Of a DNA stretch of 64,000 bases, positions 21,955 through 30,915 are shown one piece after another. The notes beneath the pieces were generated by a model. That model worked only from the letters and a program-made list of their open reading frames with translations. It did not search any database and was not told the origin of the DNA. How positions within the stretch are numbered: position 1 is the stretch's first letter; each line of letters opens with the position of its first letter. Both the position numbers and the translations under genes were made by a program. Source of the stretch: Candidatus Nitronauta litoralis. GTDB lineage: Bacteria; Nitrospinota; Nitrospinia; Nitrospinales; Nitrospinaceae. The DNA lies in assembly GCA_015698285.1 (NCBI GenBank), contig CP048685.1:2790001-2854000 (forward strand), written 5' to 3'.

Positions 21955-22853
21955 AGTTTGCTTTGTTTACAGGTTGTGTCGCAAAAGGTGCTACCCGAGA
22001 ACTCATGATGTCCACTATCAAGGTGGCAGAAGGACTCGGTATTGAGTTTGTCGAAATGAAAAGCGCGGCCTGTTGTGGTGCCGGTGTTGTTCAGGAAAAA
22101 AACCCTCTATTGACCGATGCCATCAACGCCCGTAGCTTTGCTATTGCAGAAGAGCAGAACCTCGATCTCATCACTATTTGCTCAACCTGTCAGGGCAATC
22201 TTAAAAAGTCAGAGCAAAAAATTGAATGTAACGAAGAATATAAAGATAAGGTCAATCATGTTCTTCAGGATGGTGGGCATCAGTTTGAGGGTGGCCGCAT
22301 CCAGATCCAGCATTTTGCAAATGTGCTGTTGACCGATGAAGCTAAAAAACGGTTGAAAGAAAAAGTAGTGCGACCCCTAACCGGCCTCAAAACAGCCGCA
22401 TTTTATGGTTGCTATATTTTGCGTCCCTCGGAACTTTCCCCTTTTGATGAACCGGATGACCCCAGTGAACTGGAAGAGATATTTGAAATCTGTGGAGCCA
22501 CTCCCGTTGACTATGAAAGTCGCACCAAGTGTTGCGGGTTCCCAATTATTATGATGAACAAAAAGGCATCGCTTGATATGGCGGGAAACGCGTTGGCAGA
22601 TGCAGTTGATTCCGGCGCCGATGTGGTGGTGACCGGTTGCCCGCTTTGTCATCTCAATCTGGATTCCTACCAGCCGGAGGCAGAAGCATTACGCAAACGA
22701 GACGCCAATATTCCAATTCTGCATTTACCCCAACTTGTCGGGCTTGCTTTAGGTTATTCTCCACGTGAATTGGGAATGGACTCTCATATTGTTAATCCCT
22801 CGGTTCTGGAAAAAATTCTCGGTCCCGCCCCCGCTCGATCCTCTCACCATTAG
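21951..22853 (+). CDS. CCG-domain third subunit of succinate dehydrogenase (type E anchor / HdrB-like)
   Basis: A 300-residue protein with two CCG domains like heterodisulfide reductase HdrB and the SdhE-type anchor of non-classical (type E) succinate:quinone reductases. The first repeat has FTGCVAKG, then SAACCGAG, then ICSTCQGN. The second has FYGCYILRP, then TKCCGFP, then TGCPLCHLN. No transmembrane helices are apparent, so attachment to the membrane would be peripheral. The 4-base overlap with sdhB makes it a genuine part of the operon, and no classical heme-b SdhC/D is present nearby. I leave the symbol empty because 'sdhE' also names the flavinylation factor. Confidence 0.85.
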   Translation: MKFALFTGCVAKGATRELMMSTIKVAEGLGIEFVEMKSAACCGAGVVQEKNPLLTDAINARSFAIAEEQNLDLITICSTCQGNLKKSEQKIECNEEYKDKVNHVLQDGGHQFEGGRIQIQHFANVLLTDEAKKRLKEKVVRPLTGLKTAAFYGCYILRPSELSPFDEPDDPSELEEIFEICGATPVDYESRTKCCGFPIIMMNKKASLDMAGNALADAVDSGADVVVTGCPLCHLNLDSYQPEAEALRKRDANIPILHLPQLVGLALGYSPRELGMDSHIVNPSVLEKILGPAPARSSHH

Positions 22854-23166
22854 TTTTTAAGAATTTCCGAAGAAAAACAGATTTAAACGCTTAAAGGCAT
22901 CAATAGCCTAAAAGGGCTTATATATTCTTAATGCGGCTTTGGCTGTCTGCCTTGTGTTTTTGGAAAAATCCCCTCACAATTTCCACTATAAAAGATCACA
23001 TTTACCTCTAATATTAATTTTTTTTAATCTGTGTGTTTTCAATGTTTTTCATTGGAAATTGGCCCTGTTTTCAAGGGGTTAACATAAAAAAAACTCGACA
23101 AGTCCTTTTCACCCTTCCTATAATCCCCAAGTTCAAAACTTAGGGAAACCCTTTGAGGAGAGGCTC
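22854..23166. other. AT-rich intergenic region with collagen-like gene promoter
   Basis: The 313 bases hold no gene. The left part has only weak inverted repeats, such as one around 22890-22910, that might end the sdh operon. The right end carries the promoter and ribosome-binding site of the collagen-like gene. Confidence 0.5.
23095..23124 (+). promoter_or_regulatory. strong sigma-70 promoter of the collagen-like gene
   Basis: TCGACA (23095-23100, five of six matches) and a perfect TATAAT (23119-23124) are 18 bases apart. Transcription would begin near 23131. GAGGAGA lies just ahead of the ATG at 23167, so the gene looks well expressed. Confidence 0.65.
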
Positions 23167-25425
23167 ATGTTTAAAAGAATAATTTCCACAATATTTGTGT
23201 TGATGCTGCTGGCGACCTCAGGTCCCGCATTCGCCACCGGTGGAGGCTGGGGCGGAGGTGGTTGGAATGGCGGCGGTCACGGTAGTGGCGGCTGGGGAGG
23301 CGGTGGTCAGGGTGGTGGCTGGGGAGGCGGCAGTCACGGCGATGACGACGATGATGGGCATGGCGGTGGTGGAGGCCACGGCGATGACGACGATGATGGA
23401 CATGGCGGTGGTGGAGGCCACGGCGATGATGATGACGATGGTCACGGCGGCGGAGGCGGTGGCGGTGGCGGAGGCGGCGGTGGTTGTACCCCGCAAGGAA
23501 GTAACGGAAATGGTCACGGCGGTGGCGGTGGCAGTGGCGGCGGTGGCGGCCATGGCGGTGGTCATGGGTGTCATCAAGGACCCCCTGGCCCTCAAGGCCC
23601 TCCAGGTCCTCCAGGCCCGGCGGGCCCAGCGGGCCCTCCAGGTCCTGAAGGTCCACAAGGTCCCCAGGGTAACACTGGTCCCGCAGGCCCCCAAGGTCCG
23701 CAAGGTGATACCGGTCCCGCAGGTCCCCAAGGTCCGCAGGGTCCGGCAGGTGCTGATGGTGCCGATGGCGCTACCGGTCCGGCAGGTCCACAAGGTCCGC
23801 AAGGTGACACTGGTCCAGCAGGTCCACAAGGTCCGGCAGGTGCTGATGGTGCCGATGGCGCTACCGGTCCGGCAGGCCCACAAGGTCCGCAAGGTGACAC
23901 TGGTCCAGCAGGTCCACAAGGTCCGGCAGGTGCTGATGGTGCCGATGGCGCTACTGGTCCAGCAGGCCCAATAGGTCCCGCAGGTCCACAGGGTCCAGCA
24001 GGTGCTGATGGTGCCGATGGCGCTACCGGTCCGGCAGGTCCACAAGGTCCACAGGGTCCGGCAGGTGCTGATGGTGCCGATGGTGCTACCGGTCCGGCAG
24101 GTCCACAAGGTCCACAGGGTCCGGCAGGTGCTGATGGTGCCGATGGCGCTACTGGTCCGGCAGGCCCCCAAGGTCCGCAAGGTGACACTGGTCCAGCAGG
24201 TCCACAGGGTCCGGCAGGTGCTGATGGTGCCGATGGCGCTACTGGTCCAGCAGGCCCAATAGGTCCCGCAGGTCCACAGGGTCCAGCAGGCCCAATAGGT
24301 CCCGCAGGTCCACAGGGTCCAGCAGGTGCTGATGGTGCCGATGGCGCTACCGGTCCGGCAGGTCCACAAGGTCCTCAAGGTGACGCTGGTCCAGCAGGTC
24401 CAATAGGTCCAGCAGGTCCACAGGGTCCGGCAGGTGCTGATGGTGCCGATGGTGCTACCGGTCCGGCAGGTCCACAAGGTCCACAGGGTGACGCTGGTCC
24501 AGCAGGTCCAATAGGTCCCGCAGGTCCACAGGGTCCAGCAGGTGCTGATGGTGCCGATGGCGCTACCGGTCCGGCAGGTCCACAAGGTCCTCAAGGTGAC
24601 GCTGGTCCAGCAGGTCCAATAGGTCCCGCAGGTCCAATAGGTCCCGCAGGTCCACAGGGTCCGGCAGGTGCTGATGGTGCTGATGGTGCCGATGGCGCTA
24701 CCGGTCCGGCAGGTCCACAAGGTCCTCAAGGTGACGCTGGTCCAGCAGGTCCAATAGGTCCAGCAGGTCCACAGGGTCCAGCAGGTGCTGATGGTGCTGA
24801 TGGTGCTGATGGTGCTACTGGTCCGGCAGGTCCACAAGGTCCACAGGGTCCTGAGGGTCAGGAAGGTGAACCTGGTCCTGAAGGTCCGGTAGGTCCGGTA
24901 GGTCCAGTTGGTCCTGCAGGCCCGGCAGGTCCGGAAGGTCCTCCTGGTCCTGGTCTTGACGGTATTCGCTGGACCAACATTCCTCCAACTGATTTCACTT
25001 CCGCTAATTTTGATGCAGTGCTCATCACGAGCCTGGCCAGCGCTTTTAGTGGTGAAGATGGAGGAGTGGAAGCTATTCTTGGACCGTTCAACATCCCGCA
25101 TGGAGCTGTGATCAAAAGCTTCAAAGTGGATGTAACAAACACTACTCAAACCAGTGAGGTAATGGTTTACCGTTTGTGGCGGTTTGAGTTGGGAAGCGCA
25201 ACACCTGCGACACCGCTGGCTGAAATTTCCAGCAATGCGACCGGAACTTTGAGTATTGCGGTTCCAGCAGGCGCGCCTGTGAACAATGAACGGTATGCCT
25301 ATCAGGTTGAGGTCTTCCACCCGTCATCTGTTGCAGTTCCAGATGGTTCTATTCCGGTAGAAGATTTCGAGTTGCATCTGGCAGCAATAGCTTATGAATT
25401 TCCTCCACCGGCACCTCAGCCTTAG
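23167..25425 (+). CDS. secreted collagen-like Gly-X-Y repeat protein
   Basis: A 752-residue secreted protein. A signal peptide (about 1-23) leads into a Gly-rich, Trp-containing segment (about 25-55), three copies of a 14-residue [14 protein letters not shown]-type repeat (about 57-98), a poly-Gly/His stretch with two isolated cysteines, then an unbroken collagen-like tract from about residue 138 to 598, roughly 150 Gly-X-Y triplets dominated by GPAGPQG and [11 protein letters not shown] non-repetitive C-terminal domain of about 150 residues ([11 protein letters not shown] onward) is probably beta-rich and may be the trimerising head. It has no LPXTG or membrane anchor. It is probably a surface or matrix fibre; the Asp-rich repeats may bind calcium. 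It is monocistronic between its own promoter and terminator. Confidence 0.9.
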   Translation: MFKRIISTIFVLMLLATSGPAFATGGGWGGGGWNGGGHGSGGWGGGGQGGGWGGGSHGDDDDDGHGGGGGHGDDDDDGHGGGGGHGDDDDDGHGGGGGGGGGGGGGCTPQGSNGNGHGGGGGSGGGGGHGGGHGCHQGPPGPQGPPGPPGPAGPAGPPGPEGPQGPQGNTGPAGPQGPQGDTGPAGPQGPQGPAGADGADGATGPAGPQGPQGDTGPAGPQGPAGADGADGATGPAGPQGPQGDTGPAGPQGPAGADGADGATGPAGPIGPAGPQGPAGADGADGATGPAGPQGPQGPAGADGADGATGPAGPQGPQGPAGADGADGATGPAGPQGPQGDTGPAGPQGPAGADGADGATGPAGPIGPAGPQGPAGPIGPAGPQGPAGADGADGATGPAGPQGPQGDAGPAGPIGPAGPQGPAGADGADGATGPAGPQGPQGDAGPAGPIGPAGPQGPAGADGADGATGPAGPQGPQGDAGPAGPIGPAGPIGPAGPQGPAGADGADGADGATGPAGPQGPQGDAGPAGPIGPAGPQGPAGADGADGADGATGPAGPQGPQGPEGQEGEPGPEGPVGPVGPVGPAGPAGPEGPPGPGLDGIRWTNIPPTDFTSANFDAVLITSLASAFSGEDGGVEAILGPFNIPHGAVIKSFKVDVTNTTQTSEVMVYRLWRFELGSATPATPLAEISSNATGTLSIAVPAGAPVNNERYAYQVEVFHPSSVAVPDGSIPVEDFELHLAAIAYEFPPPAPQP
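23335..23460 (+). repeat. three 42-bp tandem repeats encoding Asp/Gly/His-rich motif
   Basis: Units begin at 23335, 23377 and 23419. Each encodes His-Gly, five aspartates, Gly-His and glycines. The third copy uses different aspartate codons. Confidence 0.85.
23578..24960 (+). repeat. collagen-like coding repeat tract
   Basis: About 1.4 kb of 9-bp-based tandem repeats within the collagen-like gene. About a dozen copies of a larger module contain [10 protein letters not shown] followed by GPAGPQG triplets, in variable combinations with GDTGPAG, GDAGPAG and GPIGPAG units. Copies are nearly identical in DNA, so length change by slippage or recombination is likely. Confidence 0.9.
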
Positions 25426-25483
25426 GAGGGATTCATTAAGCCAGCCGGATTGACTTATAATCCGGGTTAAGCAGCAAGTATCG

Positions 25484-25517
25484 AGGCAGGTCCTGGATTT
25501 TCAGGGCCTGCCTTTTT
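25484..25517 (+). terminator. rho-independent terminator of the collagen-like gene
   Basis: GGCAGGTCCTG and CAGGGCCTGCC form an 11-bp stem with one G-U pair, followed by TTTTT at 25513-25517. A smaller 7-bp hairpin (CCGGATT/AATCCGG, 25445-25465) lies just before it. Confidence 0.85.
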
Positions 25518-25606
25518 ACTTTTCGGGACAGTTTGTTTGATAAAAAGAAGAGGGTACCTGATCCTCTATTTGCCCTGCTCATACCTGCCTGCTAGACTCT
25601 TTTTCG

Positions 25607-27178
25607 ATGAACAGTTCTTTAAAAAAAGAATCGCGTCGTTCCTTGTTTTTTTTGTTCACAGGAGTTGTTGCGTTTTTCCTGATACTGGTCATGCCGGTGC
25701 CGGATGGGCTGGAAGCCCCAGCGCGCAACATGATGGCGGTGGCGGCCTTGATGGCCATCTGGTGGCTTGGGGAAGCCGTTCCTATTCCTGTTACTGCTTT
25801 ACTGCCTCTTGTTTTGTATCCCCTCCTTGGGATTCTTCCCAGCAGTAAAGTCGGTCCGTTCTACGGGCACCACCTGATTTTTCTTTACCTGGGTGGATTC
25901 ATGATCGGGCTCGCCATGCAGCGAGCGGGTCTGCATCGACGCTTTGCTTTAAACGTGATTCAGTTTGTAGGAACAGAATTAAAACGCCTGGTTCTCGGGT
26001 TCATGGTGGCCTGTGCTTTTCTTTCAATGTGGGTGTCCAATACAGCAACAACTTTATTATTACTGCCTGTGGCGATGGCTGTCGTTCGACAAGTCGCTTC
26101 GTGTGCGGTCATTGAAGGCAAGAATGATGAAGAAGCACAGGGTATGGTTATTTCCGGTTTTGGGCTGGTTTTGATGCTGGGGCTGGGTTATTCGGCCAGT
26201 ATTGGTGGAGTCGGCACCTTGATCGGAACACCTCCCAATATTATTTTTGCAGGGTTCTGGAAACTTCAATTTCCAGGTCGTGAGGAGATTTCTTTTCTCT
26301 CCTGGATGCTGGTTGCGCTTCCTCTTGTCGTTTTGTTTCTGCCTTTAGTCTGGTGGATACTTTGCCGGTTTGTATCACCTATTCCTCTCGACCAGGTGGA
26401 GTCCTCAGATCAGGCTGAACAAATTATTCAGAGGGAAGTTAATTCCCTGGGGACTATGAGTCGGGCGGAGTCATTTGTTGCCGGCGTGTTTGCAACGACA
26501 TCATTTCTCTGGATTTTCAGAAAGCCCATCAGCCTCGGGTCCTTTTCGCTGCCCGGGTGGTCTGGATTATTGCCCTGGCCGGATTTTCCGCACGATGCAA
26601 CGGTGGCAGTGGGTATGGGGCTTCTTCTAATGATTGTGCCGCTCAAACTTTTTGACCGCACTGAAAAGAGTTCCGGGGATTTAAATCAGAAACTTAATGT
26701 GGCACTGGACTGGGATACTTTTTGCAAAGGGGTGCCGTGGGGGATACTGCTTTTATTTGGGGGAGGTTTTGCTTTAGCGGGTGGTTTTCGTGCAACGGGA
26801 CTTGATGTCTGGATAGGCAATCATCTTGCCGGTGTGCAGCACTGGCCCTTGTGGATGGTTGTGTTGGGGCTTTGCCTGGGGCTCACGTTTTTAACGGAAA
26901 TGACATCCAATACAGCAACGGCAACGATGATATTGCCAGTGATTGCTTCTGCTGCTGAAGCTGCCGGGATCGAGCCTTTGATACTACTCGTCCCGGCAAC
27001 GCTATCCGTTTCCTGTGCTTTTATGATGCCAGTGGCCACACCCCCCAACGCGATTGTATTCAGCAGTGGCTGGGTGACGATCCCTCAAATGGCGAAGGCT
27101 GGAGTGATTCTCAATCTGGTGGGCGCAGTGCTCATTACCTTCATCACGCTTCTGTTGGTTCCGATGATCCTGTTCTAG
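25607..27178 (+). CDS. DASS/SLC13-family sodium-coupled anion (dicarboxylate or sulfate) transporter
   Basis: A 523-residue inner-membrane protein with about 11-13 hydrophobic segments. The two Ser-Asn-Thr signature loops that bind sodium and substrate are visible as WVSNTATTLLLLP (about residue 145) and EMTSNTATATMILP (about 430). Other family blocks are IWWLGEAVPIPVTALLP, SIGGVGTLIGTPPN and MPVATPPNAIVFSSG. The substrate is probably C4-dicarboxylate, citrate or sulfate; motif reading alone cannot decide. It lies alone, and its 3' end overlaps the convergent DUF3800 gene by 35 bases. Confidence 0.88.
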   Translation: MNSSLKKESRRSLFFLFTGVVAFFLILVMPVPDGLEAPARNMMAVAALMAIWWLGEAVPIPVTALLPLVLYPLLGILPSSKVGPFYGHHLIFLYLGGFMIGLAMQRAGLHRRFALNVIQFVGTELKRLVLGFMVACAFLSMWVSNTATTLLLLPVAMAVVRQVASCAVIEGKNDEEAQGMVISGFGLVLMLGLGYSASIGGVGTLIGTPPNIIFAGFWKLQFPGREEISFLSWMLVALPLVVLFLPLVWWILCRFVSPIPLDQVESSDQAEQIIQREVNSLGTMSRAESFVAGVFATTSFLWIFRKPISLGSFSLPGWSGLLPWPDFPHDATVAVGMGLLLMIVPLKLFDRTEKSSGDLNQKLNVALDWDTFCKGVPWGILLLFGGGFALAGGFRATGLDVWIGNHLAGVQHWPLWMVVLGLCLGLTFLTEMTSNTATATMILPVIASAAEAAGIEPLILLVPATLSVSCAFMMPVATPPNAIVFSSGWVTIPQMAKAGVILNLVGAVLITFITLLLVPMILF

Positions 27179-27962
27179 CACGCGGCGCGCTTGCTCCCGG
27201 TCGGAATGTTTCCTGATGCGGTTGCGTTGGAGCACGACGCGCACGGGTCAGACAGGAAGGACAGTAACAGTTTTCTGCTCCACGGGTCAGGTGTACCAGG
27301 CCATGGATCACGCCGCCTTCTTCGTCAAAATTATAAATGAGCTGGTCAAGCAACATCGTGTTGGCACGCTGGTACCGGCGGTAAATGGCGTAGGAAACAA
27401 GATGAGCAAGATCGAGCAGGCGTGTGCCGTTTGAGTCTGCAAAAGCAGGAGCGTCTGCAAAGTTTTTAACCTGACCAAAACGTGTGTTCTGGTTCCTGTA
27501 CTCTGTGATGAATGGTGCGAGTGTTTGTTCGTATTTCGAACGCTCAAAAATGATGAGACCACGCTGGGTGTTTTCCTGAGCGTGCAGCCTTTTAAGGAAC
27601 AGGTCGAACCGGTTGCAGATTTCTTCAAAAGCACGGGCAACAGGATCTGGCGCGAAATCTTTGTCGACGGCAACACCAAATAAAACCAGATCCGGTTGAG
27701 ATGTGATTTCACAAAGGTCGGCAAGTACTGCGAGTCTTTGGTCCGTTGGCATTGAATGCCAGGGATCATATTTATGCGAGTTGATCGCCTGGGCGCGCAA
27801 GCTTATTTTGTAGTCCGGGCCAAACAGGTTCTCCGTTAAATCATCTACCGCTTCGTTAACCCAGTAAACTTTTCTTTCGAACAGGGCAACACCACCGAGT
27901 ACGAAATAATCATCATTATTATCGAGGGGGTTTCCTGACTGATCTACATAGAGCAAATACAT
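27144..27962 (-). CDS. DUF3800 domain protein
   Basis: A 272-residue protein with the N-terminal DUF3800 pattern: MYLLYVDQSG, where most members have YxDESG, then YFVLGGVALFE, and the later blocks RGLIIFERSKYE and ADSNGTRLLDLAHLVSYAIYRRYQ. The fold resembles RNase H-like nucleases, and members are common in accessory and defence regions, but function is not established. Here the first acidic residue is kept and the next Glu is Gln. The C-terminal tail (CYCPSCLTRARRAPT onward) is basic with a CxxC pair, and its last codons lie over the transporter gene. Confidence 0.7.
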   Translation of the reverse strand: MYLLYVDQSGNPLDNNDDYFVLGGVALFERKVYWVNEAVDDLTENLFGPDYKISLRAQAINSHKYDPWHSMPTDQRLAVLADLCEITSQPDLVLFGVAVDKDFAPDPVARAFEEICNRFDLFLKRLHAQENTQRGLIIFERSKYEQTLAPFITEYRNQNTRFGQVKNFADAPAFADSNGTRLLDLAHLVSYAIYRRYQRANTMLLDQLIYNFDEEGGVIHGLVHLTRGAENCYCPSCLTRARRAPTQPHQETFRPGASAPRARTGSSEPTEA

Positions 27963-27994
27963 TTGAAAATACCTCTTGAAATGAACAAAAAAAA

Positions 27995-28010
27995 TAGCCG
28001 GGCGAGGCTA
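27995..28010 (-). terminator. weak candidate terminator downstream of gcvPB
   Basis: On the minus strand TAGCC and GGCTA pair around a 6-base loop, followed by a run of eight T (27987-27994). The stem is only 5 bp, so this is tentative. It would separate gcvPB from the DUF3800 gene. Confidence 0.3.
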
Positions 28011-28113
28011 ATGCCTCAATAGACCACGGAGAACGTAGCCTTACCCAGCCGAGTTAAGTATAGCACCATCGCAGGGTCCTTGCTATTTATAATCAACTCG
28101 AGAATCTAAATTT

Positions 28114-29607
28114 TCAAGAATTTGTCCAACGCAATTTTGGTTTTCGTGCAGCGGTGGCTTCATCAGGCCGAGATATTTTGGACATGACAGGTCGGTTTGC
28201 GAAATCATCTGGTTCGGAACGGGCTAATCCTGCTATCGATTTCATGGCGTCAATGAAATGATCCAGTGTTTCTTTGGATTCAGATTCGGTGGGCTCGATC
28301 ATCAGCGCGCCCTTGACGATTAATGGAAAATAGATGGTGGGTGGGTGGAACCCAAAATCGATCAGTGTCTTTGCAATATCGGTTGTTTTTACGTCATTTT
28401 TTAGTTGTTCACGATCATTGAATACTACTTCGTGCAGACTTGGCCCGGGAAAAGGAAGGTGGTAATGCTCTTTCAGTGAGGCCTTGATGTAGTTCGCATT
28501 GAGTACGGCCATTTCACTGATTCGTCTAATTCCATCAGGTCCAAGTGATCTTATATACGTGTAGGCTCGAACGAGCATCCCGAAGTTCCCGAAAAAATTC
28601 TTTACTTTGCCGATGCTTTGCGGGCGATCTCGATTTATTTTGAATCGTCCTTCGGATTTTTCAATGACTGGTGTAGGTAAAAAAGGTTCGAAAATATTTT
28701 TTGTGCCCACCGGGCCTGCACCCGGCCCACCGCCCCCATGTGGAGTGGAAAAAGTTTTGTGCAAATTGAAATGGAGGAGATCAATGTCCATATCCCCGAT
28801 TCGTGCAACTCCCATCAATGCGTTCAGGTTGGCTCCATCACAATAAACAAGTCCGCCTCGGCTATGGACAATTTCAGTTATTTGCATGATGTCCTTTTCA
28901 AACATTCCGAGTGTGTTGGGGTTGGTCAGCATGATGGCTGCGGTGTCTTCGTCCATCAACCGGTCAATTTGTGAAGGATCGATTAACCCTTGTTCGTTGG
29001 ACGGGATCTGCACAACGTGATATCCGCAGAGAGCGGAACTTGCCGGGTTGGTTCCATGGGCGGAGTCCGGCATGAGAATTTTTTTTCGCGGATTCCCTTT
29101 TGAAGACAGATAGGCATGGATCAACAAAATGCCAGTCATCTCGCCCTGAGCGCCTGCTGCAGGTTGCAACGTGACATGGTCCATGCCACTTATTTCTTTT
29201 AGATACTCCTGCAACTCAAACATGAGCTTCAGGCTGCCCTGGGAACAGGCTTCCGGCGTATGTGGATGGTGATCGGAGAAACCAGACAGGCGTGCCATGT
29301 CTTCATTGAGCTTCGGGTTGTACTTCATGGTACAGGAACCCAAGGGATAAAAATTTCCATCGACACTGAAGTTCCATTGTGACAACCGGGTGAAATGGCG
29401 GACTACATCCAGCTCAGACAACTCGGGCATGCCCTCAATCTCGTCGCGTATTTCTTCTGGTGGCAGTAATTGGCTTATATTGCTTTCTGCTGAGGGAAAT
29501 TGACTTAAAGAGTAACCTTTTCTCCCTGATGATCCGATTTCAAAAAGTAAGGGCTCCTCAATGACAATTCCTTGAGAGGCCGAAGGTGTATGGAGATCTT
29601 TAGACAC
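28114..29607 (-). CDS. gcvPB: glycine dehydrogenase (decarboxylating) subunit 2
   Basis: A 497-residue PLP-dependent beta-type half of the P protein of the glycine cleavage system, which decarboxylates glycine and passes the aminomethyl group to GcvH. PLP lysine K284 sits in NLHKTFSTPHGGGGPGAGP. Other family blocks are YPLGSCTMKYNP, PAAGAQGE and DSAHGTNPASSA. The P protein is split in this type, so an alpha half (GcvPA) must exist, but it, GcvT and GcvH are not next to this gene. The gene 23 bases upstream on the same strand is a Trm112-like protein. Confidence 0.95.
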   Translation of the reverse strand: MSKDLHTPSASQGIVIEEPLLFEIGSSGRKGYSLSQFPSAESNISQLLPPEEIRDEIEGMPELSELDVVRHFTRLSQWNFSVDGNFYPLGSCTMKYNPKLNEDMARLSGFSDHHPHTPEACSQGSLKLMFELQEYLKEISGMDHVTLQPAAGAQGEMTGILLIHAYLSSKGNPRKKILMPDSAHGTNPASSALCGYHVVQIPSNEQGLIDPSQIDRLMDEDTAAIMLTNPNTLGMFEKDIMQITEIVHSRGGLVYCDGANLNALMGVARIGDMDIDLLHFNLHKTFSTPHGGGGPGAGPVGTKNIFEPFLPTPVIEKSEGRFKINRDRPQSIGKVKNFFGNFGMLVRAYTYIRSLGPDGIRRISEMAVLNANYIKASLKEHYHLPFPGPSLHEVVFNDREQLKNDVKTTDIAKTLIDFGFHPPTIYFPLIVKGALMIEPTESESKETLDHFIDAMKSIAGLARSEPDDFANRPVMSKISRPDEATAARKPKLRWTNS

Positions 29608-29630
29608 AGTGTGATTCCTTCAATTTAAAT

Positions 29631-29822
29631 TTATTCGTTTGAAGATGAGGGGGTGTAAGGTGCGGCTTCATGAACCAGCAAGATGGGGATATCGTCTTTC
29701 ACAATAGGGTAGACCAGGCGACACGCTTCACAGATCAAGCCGTCTTTTTTTTCAGTCGCGATAAGCCCGCCCTTGCATTGAGGGCAGAGAAGGATTTCGA
29801 TCATTTCGTTATCAAGTGCCAT
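29631..29822 (-). CDS. Trm112-family zinc-binding small protein
   Basis: A 63-residue protein with two zinc-type cysteine pairs, CPQC near residue 15 and CEAC near 31, and the YPIVKDDIPILL end typical of the UPF0434/Trm112 family. In eukaryotes and archaea Trm112 activates methyltransferases; bacterial members are small and poorly characterised. An in-frame reading from 29906 would overlap the heptosyltransferase gene deeply. AAGGAG 6 bases before the ATG at 29822 settles the start. It overlaps the end of the heptosyltransferase gene by 11 bases, so the two are probably co-translated. Confidence 0.85.
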   Translation of the reverse strand: MALDNEMIEILLCPQCKGGLIATEKKDGLICEACRLVYPIVKDDIPILLVHEAAPYTPSSSNE

Positions 29823-30915
29823 AAATGTCTCCTTCTGTGAGCCCTGATGTTGAAGCGCCTGCCGCAAGCTGCAGTCTCCGGCGTACCGCCGTGAGCATGT
29901 CTTCAACCTCGACGGCTTTCATGCATTCCATTTCTGTGGGGCAGGTCCGCTTGAAACAGAAGCTGCACTCCTGGGGTTTGACCAGAACTTCATGGATAGG
30001 CCCATACGGGCCATTTCTTGCCGGGTCGGTCGGGCCATAAATTGAAACGGTCGGGATATTCAATGCAACGCAAAGATGGAGCGGGCCGGTATCACCACAA
30101 ATGAACAACCGCAGTTTCTGATACAACGCCAGCGCATGTTGCAATGAAGCAGTTTCCGGAGCAAGGGCAAAAGGTTCTTTCATTAACTTTCCAATGCCTT
30201 CGGCCCGATCGCGGTCCTGCGGTCCCCAGGTCAAAAGAATAGGGGCGTCAAATTCACGATGGATGTGATCGGCAAGAGCGGCGAATCGTTCAAGAGGCCA
30301 GGCTTTGGTTGGGTAGCCTACCCCGGCATGCAGGGCAACCGGCTTTGTTGTCTCGCCTTTTAATGTGGGCGCCAACTGCTGTTCGATGTAAAGGCTGGCT
30401 TCTTTGCAGGTTGTTACTCTGAAGCGCGGTTCTTCCCGAAAAACTCCCAAAGGTTCCAGTAGTGCCATATTTTTATCAATGATATGCGGGATGTGTCCAG
30501 TCCCGGGGGCTTTGATATTAGTGGCCCAGGCGCTCAGTGGTTCCCGGCAATCATTTTTTTGAAAACCAAGACGTTTCGCCACCCCGGAAAAGCCGGTGAT
30601 GAGCGAGCTTTTTATCAGGCCCTGCAAGTCGATAACCAGATCGAATTCTGTTTCGCGGATGGACTTTATCAATCCCCAGGCTTCCATAAAGCTTGAGGGG
30701 GTCCAGTGCCGTCGCCATTTCTGGGTCTGCACTTCGATGATTTCATCGAGGTCGGGATGGTTTTCCAGAAAGTCGCTGAACTTGGATTCTACAGCCCAGG
30801 CAATATGCGCCTTTGGGTAGTTTTTTCTGAGAGAGCAAAGGACTGGAAGACTGTGTGCAATATCTCCAAGCGAACTCAACTTTACGATGAGGATTTTTTC
30901 AAAGGTTGGGTGCAT
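29812..30915 (-). CDS. waaC: LPS heptosyltransferase (glycosyltransferase family 9)
   Basis: A 367-residue GT9 enzyme, probably heptosyltransferase I, which adds heptose to the Kdo core of lipopolysaccharide on the cytoplasmic side of the inner membrane. The family pattern ILIVKLSSLGDIAHSLPVL opens the protein, and donor-site blocks HAGVGYPTKAWPLERFAAL and FICGDTGPLHLCVALNIP follow; ADP-heptose contacts lie in the latter. WaaC versus WaaF or another GT9 member is judged from overall likeness. It overlaps the PAP2 gene upstream by 34 bases and the Trm112-like gene downstream by 11, forming a compact envelope operon. Confidence 0.82.
   Translation of the reverse strand: MHPTFEKILIVKLSSLGDIAHSLPVLCSLRKNYPKAHIAWAVESKFSDFLENHPDLDEIIEVQTQKWRRHWTPSSFMEAWGLIKSIRETEFDLVIDLQGLIKSSLITGFSGVAKRLGFQKNDCREPLSAWATNIKAPGTGHIPHIIDKNMALLEPLGVFREEPRFRVTTCKEASLYIEQQLAPTLKGETTKPVALHAGVGYPTKAWPLERFAALADHIHREFDAPILLTWGPQDRDRAEGIGKLMKEPFALAPETASLQHALALYQKLRLFICGDTGPLHLCVALNIPTVSIYGPTDPARNGPYGPIHEVLVKPQECSFCFKRTCPTEMECMKAVEVEDMLTAVRRRLQLAAGASTSGLTEGDIYGT

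Noticed and set aside
23592-24188. Second minus-strand frame reading as Gly-Pro-Cys repeats opposite the collagen tract
   Set aside because: Again an echo of the repeat on the complementary strand. It looks collagen-like only because the DNA repeat is nearly palindromic in codon sense.
23218-25320. 700-codon open frame on the minus strand opposite the collagen-like gene
   Set aside because: It is a by-product of the GGT-CCA-GCA repeat having no stops on the other strand. Its translation is a monotone Thr/Trp/Cys repeat with no ribosome site.
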